Source: Nostoc cf. edaphicum LEGE 07299 (GTDB taxonomy: Bacteria > Cyanobacteriota > Cyanobacteriia > Cyanobacteriales > Nostocaceae). From it: a stretch of 6,344 nt of DNA. Shown here piece by piece: positions 1 through 5,898 of this stretch. A model generated the notes under the pieces. The model searched no databases, was not told the DNA's origin, and saw nothing but the letters and a program-made list of their open reading frames with translations. Where the stretch lies: NCBI RefSeq assembly GCF_015207245.1, contig NZ_JADEXF010000230.1, positions 1 through 6,344 on the forward strand, in the 5' to 3' direction. Position 1 is the first letter of the stretch; every line of letters starts with the position of its first letter. The translations under genes and the position numbers were made by a program.

Positions 1-1
1 G

Positions 2-796
2 TCTGGCCCGATTAATCCATATTTTGAATCGTCTTCTGCAACTGGCGCTAATGGAATTTCACGATTTTCACGGCGGTCTTTGGTCTATAACTATGGAGAT
101 AGCGGCCCCGGCATTGCCATACTCCAGCGATTAGGCAAACAACTTCAATTCGGGGTAGCGTACAGCGCACCAAACGGTGGAAATCCCACACCTAATAATG
201 GATTTTTTACAGGCCGATATTTAGCTTTAGCACAGTTAATCTACTACTCCGGTAATCGGAATTTTCGGGTGGCGGCAACTTACGTCAATACTTATAGTCC
301 AGCAAACACTAGAGGTTTAAGCGGAACAAACTTTGGCCCAGCAGTCGGGAGTAATCTGGTCAATAGCACTGTGGCTGGAACGGGAACTGTAGCCAATCTT
401 TATGGATTACAGGCGTTCTATCAAATTAATCCCAAGTTGGCAATAAATGGGTGGGTAAGTTATGGAGCGCACCGCTATTTGGGGCGCGGTGATGGTAGTA
501 CAATAGATTGGGCTGTAGGACTGGCATTCCCGGATCTTTTTAAGGAAGGTGCTTTAGGGGGGGTTTTAGTTGGTATGGAGCCGAAACTCACCAGGCTTAG
601 TCAGAGTGTAGATTTGGGAGCAGGTGCAGGACAAGCAGACAAAGATACCTCCTTACACATTGAGGCATTTTACCAATATAGAATCGGAGATAATATTGAG
701 GTGACACCGGGGTTCATCTGGATTACTGCACCAGACTCTGATGCCAGTAATCCTGATAGTTTATTTGCTTGGGTTCGTACTGTCTTTAGATTTTAA
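2..796 (+). CDS. Cyanobacterial iron-uptake/OprB-type porin, C-terminal part (5' truncated by window)
   Basis: The frame is open from base 2 to a TAA at 794-796, giving 264 residues of a longer protein. A TTG at 80 could be read as a start, but the reading continues upstream through porin-like sequence (FSRRSLVYNYGD), so the gene begins outside the window. The protein is rich in alternating hydrophobic/polar strands with aromatic girdles (LALAQLIYYSG, FRVAATYVNTYS, LYGLQAFYQI, LHIEAFYQYRI), Gly/Asn/Ser-rich loops, and a C-terminal strand ending in Phe (WVRTVFRF), the usual signal for outer-membrane beta-barrel insertion. This matches the barrel of the cyanobacterial SLH-plus-OprB porins (SomA/SomB-like), which allow diffusion of small solutes and inorganic ions, including iron, across the outer membrane. 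The SLH domain, coiled coil and signal peptide expected upstream are not visible. The substrate cannot be read from the sequence. No neighbour in the window looks functionally linked. Confidence 0.9.
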   Translation, partial: SGPINPYFESSSATGANGISRFSRRSLVYNYGDSGPGIAILQRLGKQLQFGVAYSAPNGGNPTPNNGFFTGRYLALAQLIYYSGNRNFRVAATYVNTYSPANTRGLSGTNFGPAVGSNLVNSTVAGTGTVANLYGLQAFYQINPKLAINGWVSYGAHRYLGRGDGSTIDWAVGLAFPDLFKEGALGGVLVGMEPKLTRLSQSVDLGAGAGQADKDTSLHIEAFYQYRIGDNIEVTPGFIWITAPDSDASNPDSLFAWVRTVFRF

Positions 797-801
797 AACA
801 G

Positions 802-844
802 ACTAACGGAAGCATGATAGCCTCAAAGAAACACTCACGTTAGT
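802..844 (+). terminator. Possible weak terminator stem after the porin gene
   Basis: ACTAACG (802-808) and CGTTAGT (838-844) form a perfect 7-bp inverted repeat starting five bases after the porin stop. The 29-nt loop is long. The following sequence is T-rich (TTCCTTTCTTT) but has no clean T run, so this is a poor intrinsic terminator by the usual rules. The hairpin at 885-906 is an alternative for the same role. Confidence 0.3.
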
Positions 845-863
845 ATTGCATTCCTTTCTTTAG

Positions 864-925
864 ACCGGGGATGAAGCGCGACACGGCAGGTTTTAACATA
901 CCTGCCCCAATCCCGATCATTTTTA
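864..925. repeat. GC-rich hairpin block with perfect GGCAGGT/ACCTGCC stem
   Basis: GGCAGGT (885-891) pairs perfectly with ACCTGCC (900-906) around an 8-nt loop. Outside it, CGGG (866-869) can pair with CCCG (912-915), and five T follow at 921-925. The block is much richer in G+C than the surrounding AT-rich spacer, so it stands out as a discrete element. It could end porin transcription, although the T run lies 14 bases past the main stem. It could also be the hairpin end of a small mobile element such as an IS200/IS605-type or palindrome-associated element. The hairpin is directly visible; its identity is not established. Confidence 0.45.
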
Positions 926-979
926 GAGCAGAAAATTTTATATATGATTTACGCACTAGTCATAGAAAAATGAACCATG

Positions 980-1002
980 TTCGCGTAGCGTCTCGTAGCG
1001 AA
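980..1002. repeat. Short CGTAGCG direct repeat of the dispersed cyanobacterial type
   Basis: CGTAGCG occurs at 984-990 and again at 994-1000 with TCT between, and TTCGC (980-984) with GCGAA (998-1002) bound the unit as inverted ends. Strings of this style (GCGTAGCGTCTCGTAG) are familiar as dispersed intergenic repeats in Nostoc-like genomes. Function is unknown; they may act as RNA stem elements or be non-autonomous mobile sequences. The assignment to that repeat family is from memory of the motif, not a search. Confidence 0.55.
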
Positions 1003-1042
1003 GAACACGAAGTAATAAGAGTTTAAGAAGCTTTTTGCATAA

Positions 1043-1225
1043 GCCTTTTGGGCAATTTCTTCTGGCTATTGGTCGGGAAAATCGGCTGCTGAATATGCTC
1101 GCAGTTTGGGGAAACAGAAAACTCAACGACAAGTTAAGGGTGTTGGAGAGGTAGGATTACAGAGTGGGAGCGATCGCGAATATTCTTACAGATATAATTT
1201 AGAAGTGAAAATTAGTTTTAACTAA
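1043..1225 (+). pseudogene. Possible remnant of an unidentified gene (60 codons, no start)
   Basis: After a TAA at 1040-1042 this frame stays open to a TAA at 1223-1225. It contains no ATG or GTG; the first conventional start is a TTG at 1106, with no evident ribosome binding site. The translation is compositionally protein-like, with a mixed polar stretch (AAEYARSLGKQKTQRQVKG) and a strand-like end (YRYNLEVKISFN). It reads like a C-terminal fragment rather than random intergenic translation. I do not recognise the family. A HIP1 octamer lies inside it at 1170-1177. An open frame of this length can occur by chance, so confidence is low. Confidence 0.3.
1212..1225 (-). terminator. AT-rich palindrome, possible weak terminator for the kinase gene
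   Basis: TTAGTT (1212-1217) and AACTAA (1220-1225) form a perfect palindrome separated by two bases. On the minus strand it lies about 65 bases past the kinase stop and is followed by TTTTC. The stem is short and AT-only except for one G:C pair, and the loop is too tight, so it is at best a weak terminator. It also overlaps the end of the 1043-1225 open frame. Confidence 0.2.
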
Positions 1226-1289
1226 AATGTTCCAGAGATGAAAATCACACCTCAAGCTATCAAGTAATGGCGAACAGGTAGAGGCAGGT

Positions 1290-4200
1290 TTATTCAGCGA
1301 TTAAGTTGGCGATCGCATCTACTAATTCGGCTGGCTCTACTGGTTTAGCAATATGCTTGTTAAATCCGGCTCTTAGTACTTGTTGAGCGTTCATTTCTCC
1401 AGCATAGGCGGTAAGTGCGATCGCTCGAATTTTACCTCCTTGCTCTGCTGGCAGTGTTCTCAACTGTCGCATGAACATACATCCATCCACTTCTGGCATT
1501 CCAATATCACTTAAAAGTATATCTGGCAAGGATTGGGCTAAAGTAGCTAAGGCTTCATTGGCTGATGTTACTGCTGTCACATTTGCTCCATACTGCTCTA
1601 GTAAGAAGACAATAAATTCTCGCGTGTCTGTATCATCATCCACTACTAAAATTTTGACACCATTTAAATTTGAAGATGGCTCAGAATTGCTACTATCTTG
1701 TTTAATCTCTAATTGATTTTGAATTAACGGTAATCTTACAGTAAAAGTTGCCCCCCGATCTTCGCCCTCGCTTTCTACCTCGACTGTCCCACCATGCAGT
1801 TCGACTAAGTGACGAACGATCGCTAATCCTAACCCCAATCCACCAAATTTTCTGGTGGTGCTGCTATTCTCTTGACGAAAATATTCAAACACGTAAGGCA
1901 GAAAATTGGGATCGATGCCTTTGCCAGTGTCACTGACTTGAATCAGTGCTGAGTTGGAATTGTAATTACGACATGATGATAGTCGAATATCAACCCGTCC
2001 CCCCGCAGGTGTAAACTTAACTGCATTTGAGAGCAGGTTCCAAACGATTTGCTGCAATCGGCTGGAGTCTCCTAAAACTTGTCCCAAATTTGGTTCCAGG
2101 CTGATGTGCATCTCAATTGATTTAGCTTCTGCTGATAGCCGCACTGTCTCCATTGCTGCCGAAATCACAGATGTCAGATCGACTGGGTAGATATTCAAGC
2201 TGATTTTACCTTGTAAAATCCGGGAGATATCCAGTAAATCTTCAATCAGTTGAGCCTGTAACTTCGCATTTCGCTCAATAGTCTTCAGGGCTTGAGGAAC
2301 TGTCTTTTCATCAAGTTTTTTGGTTTGGAGTAGCTTTGACCAACCTAAAATTGGGTTGAGTGGCGATCGCAATTCATGAGAAAGTACTGCTAGAAACTCG
2401 TCTTTAATCCGGTTGGCGTTTTCTGCTGCTTTCCGGGCGGTTTGCTCTGCCTCGTATAAACGGGCACGTTCCATAGCTTGAGCGCATTGCTGTGCTAGTG
2501 CCAGCATAAAGGCTTGGTCATCTTGATTAAACTGCTGAATTTCGGTAAAAGCTAGAGACATTCCACCGATAGCTCGTCCCTCGATGATCAATGGAATCGA
2601 AATCCAAGCGCCGTAGTTGGACTGAGTGTATTCCTTGGCAAGATTTGAGTAACGAGCAATCCTCGCTGTTGTTGCCTCTTGCCAAATAGGCTGCTTAGTT
2701 CTGACTGCTTCTGCTAGTGGTGCGGATGCATTAATCGAGAATCTACGCCAGGAATCTATTATTTCTTGTTGCCCACCAACAGTTCGGACAAGTTCTAATT
2801 CAGTGCCGCTTTGAGTCAGTAGTGCCACAAAAACAGAACTAGCTCCCAAAGCTGCCATACCTTGCTCGACAATTACTTCAGCAACTTGTGTCGGAGTTAG
2901 AGATTCAGAAAGTGCAGCGGTAATCGCTTGCAGACGGGTAGTGCGAGATGCTGCGTGTAAAGCCGCCTGTTGAGATTGCTGTGCTTCTCTGTAAAGTCGG
3001 GCATTATCAACGGCTACGGCAGCACGACAAGCCAGCTCCTCAGCTAACATCAGGCTTTTGTTATCGTAGCGACGACCTGAAGAAGAGACTAAAGTCATCG
3101 CTCCCAACACCCGTCCCCGAACGATTAGCGGTACGCTCATGCCAGATATCGGATTTAGTTCTTGCAAGATTTTGAGGTGACTGGCGTTGTGGGTTAACCC
3201 TTGTATCTGTTCATCAGAAATAAAATGAGTAATTTGTGATTTGCCTGTCCGTATTACCTCAGCAACACCTTTTTTCAGTGCCAAATCAGGCGGATAATTT
3301 TGTAACTGTTCTACCAATTCTTGTTTCTCTGAATTGGCATGGGCTGTTGCAAGTCGGCGAACTAATTGATTCTCACAAATAATATCAACTAAGCACCAAT
3401 CAGCTATTTCCGGCACTGCTAAACGCGCCAAACCTGCTAGGGTTGTTTCGTAGTCCAATGATGCAGCCAAAATCCCACTAGCTTCAGCTAAGAAACGCTG
3501 CTCCTCTTCTATCTGTTTGCGCTTAGTAATATCTCGCGAAGACGCTTGCATCTCTAAAATTTCTTGAGTTTGGCGATCGCGAATAGCTCGAATAGTTGCT
3601 TCCAACCAGATATAATGCCCGTCTTTGTGACGAGCGCGGTGAGTAACAGTATAAATATCTGGTAAATCAGCATTAATTGGGAAATTCTTCGCAATCTCTG
3701 CCAAATCGTCTGGGTGAACTAACTCCTGACTGGGATGACCGACTAGTTCATCTGGTTGATACCCCAATACTGTGTAGCAAGCTGGTGAAATATACAGAAG
3801 AATTCCATCTACTGTGTGGCGGGAAATAATATCAGTTGAATTCTCAGCCAGCAGCCGAAAACACGCCTCACTCTCGCGCAGTTTTGCCTCTGCTTGCTTG
3901 CGCTCCGTGATCTCTTGGCAGATTGCACCCACCCAAGTAATATCACTTGGTAGTTTAATTGGATAATAATTTACCGACCAGTGCCGCTGCTTTCCAGGTG
4001 CGGCGGGTGTCTCTCCACTGGCCTCTTGGGCAATAGATTCTCCCGTCTCGATCGCATGGTGTAAAGCTTCCATCACCGCAGCATCTACCCCAGGTAGCAC
4101 TTGAGCGACGGTCTTACCGATATGCGCTTCTTGGGGAAGACCGTTAATCTCAGCTAAAGCGTCATTCAATCGAACGTATCTCAATTTCTCATCCCATAGA

Positions 4201-4898
4201 CCAATACCTATAGGTGCGTTATTAAAGAGGGTATCAAGCAGAACGTTAGCTTCAACCAAGCGAGTCTGTTCTGTTTTCAGTAGCGCCAGTAGTTGCTCGC
4301 GTTCTGCCTCAGCTTGCTTGCGTTCGCTGATATCCATGCACATTCCTACCCATTCCTGGATTTCGCCTATTTCATCAAGTATAGGCACACCACGTATAGC
4401 CATGTCACGGTATTCCCCGTCATGCCGCAGAACGCGATACTCGGCAACTGCAACGCTGCGTCCAAAAAAGGACTGTCTCCAAATAGCAGCTACAGATGTC
4501 CGGTCGTCTGGGTGTAGTGCGTCAACCCAACCCCATCCTTTGTATTGTTCGGAACTTTGCCCAGTGAACGCCTCCCAAGTCGGAATCTCATCAACAACGT
4601 TGCCCCAAGGCCCGGCGCTCCAAACGATGGATGCGCTTGCTTCTGCCAGTGAGCGGTAGCGTGCTTCACTATGACGCAGATTTTCTTCTACTTGCTGCTG
4701 TTCATCCAAATATTGTCGCAAATCTGTAACCTCTCGATCTTTCAGGTTATCAATTAAGTCTTTAACAATGGTAGAATTTTCCTCGCCAATCGAGACACCT
4801 GGAATTTCAAAAATCTGACATATTTTCCTCACTTTCTTGCAGTAATGACGAGCTTCGCTGCTGCTCAATGAACTGACCAATTTGAGTGGCGATCGCAC
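1290..4898 (-). CDS. Hybrid sensor histidine kinase, PAS x3 - GAF x2 - HisKA - HATPase - receiver (3' portion of a split gene)
   Basis: This 1202-residue reading has no membrane segment, so it is a soluble kinase. Domains in order: linker/coiled coil 40-80, PAS/PAC 81-195, 218-335 and 345-462 (ending in SERKQAEAE, TERKQAEAK and TKRKQIEEE linkers), GAF 471-636 and 655-815, HisKA 831-896 with phospho-acceptor His841 (SHELRSP), and HATPase about 942-1058. ATP-site motifs are the N box (Asn954, Asn958), DTGKGI 990-995 and GGLGLGLA 1019-1026. A C-terminal receiver (1081-1199) has the acidic pocket Asp1087-1089, phospho-acceptor Asp1131, Thr1163 and Lys1185. All catalytic residues are present, so kinase and receiver chemistry should be intact. 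The GTG at 4898 is a poor start: it has no Shine-Dalgarno and lies inside the upstream GAF fragment. Residues 1-30 are probably out-of-frame translation. The natural protein most likely joins the 4807-5319 segment. Signals and partner are unknown; no response regulator with an output domain lies nearby. Confidence 0.9.
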   Translation of the reverse strand: MRSPLKLVSSLSSSEARHYCKKVRKICQIFEIPGVSIGEENSTIVKDLIDNLKDREVTDLRQYLDEQQQVEENLRHSEARYRSLAEASASIVWSAGPWGNVVDEIPTWEAFTGQSSEQYKGWGWVDALHPDDRTSVAAIWRQSFFGRSVAVAEYRVLRHDGEYRDMAIRGVPILDEIGEIQEWVGMCMDISERKQAEAEREQLLALLKTEQTRLVEANVLLDTLFNNAPIGIGLWDEKLRYVRLNDALAEINGLPQEAHIGKTVAQVLPGVDAAVMEALHHAIETGESIAQEASGETPAAPGKQRHWSVNYYPIKLPSDITWVGAICQEITERKQAEAKLRESEACFRLLAENSTDIISRHTVDGILLYISPACYTVLGYQPDELVGHPSQELVHPDDLAEIAKNFPINADLPDIYTVTHRARHKDGHYIWLEATIRAIRDRQTQEILEMQASSRDITKRKQIEEEQRFLAEASGILAASLDYETTLAGLARLAVPEIADWCLVDIICENQLVRRLATAHANSEKQELVEQLQNYPPDLALKKGVAEVIRTGKSQITHFISDEQIQGLTHNASHLKILQELNPISGMSVPLIVRGRVLGAMTLVSSSGRRYDNKSLMLAEELACRAAVAVDNARLYREAQQSQQAALHAASRTTRLQAITAALSESLTPTQVAEVIVEQGMAALGASSVFVALLTQSGTELELVRTVGGQQEIIDSWRRFSINASAPLAEAVRTKQPIWQEATTARIARYSNLAKEYTQSNYGAWISIPLIIEGRAIGGMSLAFTEIQQFNQDDQAFMLALAQQCAQAMERARLYEAEQTARKAAENANRIKDEFLAVLSHELRSPLNPILGWSKLLQTKKLDEKTVPQALKTIERNAKLQAQLIEDLLDISRILQGKISLNIYPVDLTSVISAAMETVRLSAEAKSIEMHISLEPNLGQVLGDSSRLQQIVWNLLSNAVKFTPAGGRVDIRLSSCRNYNSNSALIQVSDTGKGIDPNFLPYVFEYFRQENSSTTRKFGGLGLGLAIVRHLVELHGGTVEVESEGEDRGATFTVRLPLIQNQLEIKQDSSNSEPSSNLNGVKILVVDDDTDTREFIVFLLEQYGANVTAVTSANEALATLAQSLPDILLSDIGMPEVDGCMFMRQLRTLPAEQGGKIRAIALTAYAGEMNAQQVLRAGFNKHIAKPVEPAELVDAIANLIAE

Positions 4899-5319
4899 TC
4901 ATCATTTGGAGTAAAATTTGAGCGCTGAAAAGTTTGATCGCACCTAAGATTTTATTATCCAACCGAATCGGAAGTCCGATGGCGGTGGCAAAAAAATTCT
5001 CGTCTTGGGCGGGTTCTGAAATCCAAACAGGTTGACCACTTGCCCAAATCTGACCGACTAAACCTTCACTAAAAGCAATTGTGTGCTGGTTAAATGGTTC
5101 TTTCTCCAAATCAGATGAATACCAAGTACTCATGGGGTGTAGAACATTAGCTTCATCGTCTACACTCCAGATTATTCCAGCTTGCCATCCTAAACTTTCG
5201 CACAAGGATTGTAGAATAGCTGGAACCCCATTCACAAGCGTAGTTGTCTCAGAGAGGACGTGAGCGATCGCATACTGTGTACTTAGAATAGCATCTGCTA
5301 TAACTTTGACTTCATCTAT
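4807..5319 (-). pseudogene. N-terminal GAF domain of the same hybrid kinase, separated by a frameshift and lacking a start
   Basis: A GTG at 5235 would give 142 residues ending at the TGA at 4807-4809, but GAF-like sequence clearly continues upstream in frame (LSTQYAIAHVLSE, then ILQSLCESLGW) up to a TAG at 5320-5322. The body carries typical GAF features: GIIWSVDDEANVL, FSEGLVGQIWASGQPVWI, GLPIRLDNKILGAIKLFS, and a closing helix (IATQIGQFIEQQR). This is the usual first sensory module of cyanobacterial multi-PAS/GAF kinases. The extended frame contains no ATG or TTG before the GAF body, and neither GTG 5235 nor the upstream codons have a ribosome binding site. The 5' end is therefore missing or mutated. 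The 3' end overlaps the kinase frame and rejoins it if one T is removed from the T5 run, which would yield about 1342 residues in total. It could alternatively be expressed as a free GAF protein, but that seems unlikely. Confidence 0.75.
4809..4813 (-). other. T5 run where the kinase reading frame breaks (probable +1 indel)
   Basis: On the minus strand the GAF frame reads ATG TCA GAT TTT TGA and stops. Dropping one T gives TCA GAT TTT GAA ATT CCA (SDFEIPG) and runs straight into the kinase frame, with a natural helical linker on both sides. The overlap of the two frames (4807-4898) is otherwise free of any plausible junction. The arrangement TTT-TGA is also a shift-prone stop, so +1 ribosomal frameshifting is a formal alternative to an inserted base. 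Confidence 0.65.
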
Positions 5320-5341
5320 CTACGGCTATAGACCTTGTAAG

Positions 5342-5371
5342 TTGGTGATTATGTATTACATCAACTATGAT
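5342..5371 (+). promoter_or_regulatory. Candidate promoter for the small membrane-protein gene
   Basis: TTGGTG (5342-5347) and TATGAT (5366-5371) are separated by 18 bases and lie about 50 bases before the ATG at 5423. They resemble sigma70-type -35 and -10 boxes. A second -10-like TAGAAT (5393-5398) sits closer to the gene but lacks a matching -35. The region is AT-rich, so such matches can arise by chance. Confidence 0.3.
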
Positions 5372-5409
5372 GCAAGCTATTTAAGCTAGTAATAGAATTG
5401 TTTTAATTC

Positions 5410-5414
5410 AGGGG
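5410..5414 (+). promoter_or_regulatory. Ribosome binding site of the small membrane-protein gene
   Basis: AGGGG lies 8 bases before the ATG at 5423, a good Shine-Dalgarno match and spacing. It fixes the start and is the only clear ribosome binding site next to a gene start in the window. Confidence 0.7.
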
Positions 5415-5422
5415 ATAAGAAT

Positions 5423-5707
5423 ATGAAGGTTTGGCTTGCCTGTTTTTTGGTGCTGTTTGCCTTAGCGGAACTGTTTGACTGGTTGCAAGAATTTAATCTG
5501 CCATTACCTATCTATATTTTAGGTGGCGCTTTTTTAGCTGTTGCTTCTAACTATGATAAGATTATTGGTTACTATTTTGCCGATTCCAGTATTGAAGCAT
5601 CACTTGAACAACCTCAGTTAGATTCACTAACTCCATCTTCTAATCCGATTTCTTTCCCAGTTACCAGTTCTGTTGAAGATGTTCAAACATCTCAAACAGA
5701 TGATTAG
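5423..5707 (+). CDS. Small two-helix membrane protein of unknown function (94 aa)
   Basis: The gene runs from ATG 5423, preceded by AGGGG, to TAG 5705-5707. The first hydrophobic stretch, residues 3-19 (VWLACFLVLFALAELFD), starts almost at the N-terminus and could be a membrane anchor. A second, residues 28-42 (LPIYILGGAFLAVAS), follows a short LQEFN turn. The rest (53-94) is a hydrophilic Ser/Thr/Pro/Asp-rich acidic tail with no Cys, predicted disordered. The layout resembles small conserved hypothetical membrane proteins of filamentous cyanobacteria; I know no function for them and infer none. It is transcribed divergently from the broken kinase and in the same direction as the CHASE2 gene 190 bases downstream. 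It shows no frame damage, unlike both neighbours. An uncleaved anchor is more likely than a signal peptide, as no AXA cleavage site follows the first helix. Confidence 0.8.
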   Translation: MKVWLACFLVLFALAELFDWLQEFNLPLPIYILGGAFLAVASNYDKIIGYYFADSSIEASLEQPQLDSLTPSSNPISFPVTSSVEDVQTSQTDD

Positions 5708-5726
5708 TACTTGTCTGATTCTATGG

Positions 5727-5770
5727 TTGACGCTGGGCGTAAGCTTGCTTTCAAAGCAGGAATGCGTCAA
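5727..5770 (+). repeat. Long inverted repeat TTGACGC/GCGTCAA with nested stem, possible transcript-end structure
   Basis: TTGACGC (5727-5733) and GCGTCAA (5764-5770) are a perfect 7-bp inverted repeat. Inside it TGCTTT (5746-5751) and AAAGCA (5753-5758) mirror each other around a C, giving a nested hairpin. It starts 19 bases after the stop of the small membrane-protein gene, so it may define the 3' end of that transcript. No T run follows, so it is not a standard intrinsic terminator. Confidence 0.5.
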
Positions 5771-5780
5771 AGCCTCTAAA

Positions 5781-5836
5781 TAGCAAGTAAATTGCTACAT
5801 TAATAAGAGCTTCAGGTTAACTAGCTTTTAAGCTAG
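5781..5836. repeat. Two further perfect inverted repeats between the small gene and CHASE2
   Basis: TAGCAA (5781-5786) pairs with TTGCTA (5792-5797) around a GTAAA loop. CTAGCTT (5821-5827) and AAGCTAG (5830-5836) form a 16-base palindrome with two T in the centre. The ten bases TTTAAGCTAG of the second repeat (5827-5836) also occur at 5380-5389, upstream of the small gene, so the motif flanks that gene on both sides. These could be RNA stems or protein-binding sites; nothing in the sequence decides between them. With 5727-5770 they make the gap a dense run of symmetry. Confidence 0.45.
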
Positions 5837-5898
5837 ATTCCGAAAATTGACTTCTGCGCCTACAACATCTACCCAATTCAGGCTACCGCCTCAACGCC

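Larger units (their letters stand above)
797..1289. other. Intergenic region between porin and hybrid kinase, repeat-rich, no intact gene
   Basis: This stretch separates the 3' ends of two convergent genes, so no promoter is required here. From left to right it holds an inverted repeat after the porin stop (802-844), a GC-rich hairpin block (864-925), a CGTAGCG direct repeat (980-1002), an open but start-less frame of 60 codons (1043-1225), and an AT-rich palindrome (1212-1225). I see no tRNA, rRNA or intact small gene with a ribosome binding site. The mixture of repeat-like elements and a possible gene fragment suggests a site of past insertions and decay. Confidence 0.6.

Noticed and set aside
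80..82. TTG as the start of the porin
   Set aside because: The reading frame stays open to base 2 with porin-like residues before it, so the gene is 5' truncated by the window.
980..1002. CRISPR array
   Set aside because: Only two 7-bp copies with a 3-bp gap; there are no spacers or regular repeat units.
1248..1268. Short peptide starting MKITPQAIK
   Set aside because: Stops after nine codons with no sign of continuation or conservation that can be seen here.
1471..1936. Plus-strand open frames opposite the receiver and HATPase regions of the kinase
   Set aside because: They lie wholly within the strongly supported minus-strand kinase, have no ribosome binding sites or recognisable domains, and their translations look like antisense shadows.
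2948..3175. Plus-strand 75-codon frame opposite the first GAF domain of the long kinase frame
   Set aside because: Antisense to an intact GAF domain with no protein-like features of its own.
4293..4659. Two overlapping plus-strand frames opposite the first PAS domain
   Set aside because: They overlap each other in different frames and are antisense to a clear PAS/PAC domain.
5081..5263. Plus-strand 60-codon frame opposite the GAF fragment
   Set aside because: Antisense shadow; the minus strand carries recognisable GAF sequence throughout.
5727..5770. Canonical intrinsic terminator
   Set aside because: The stem is present but interrupted, and no T run follows it.
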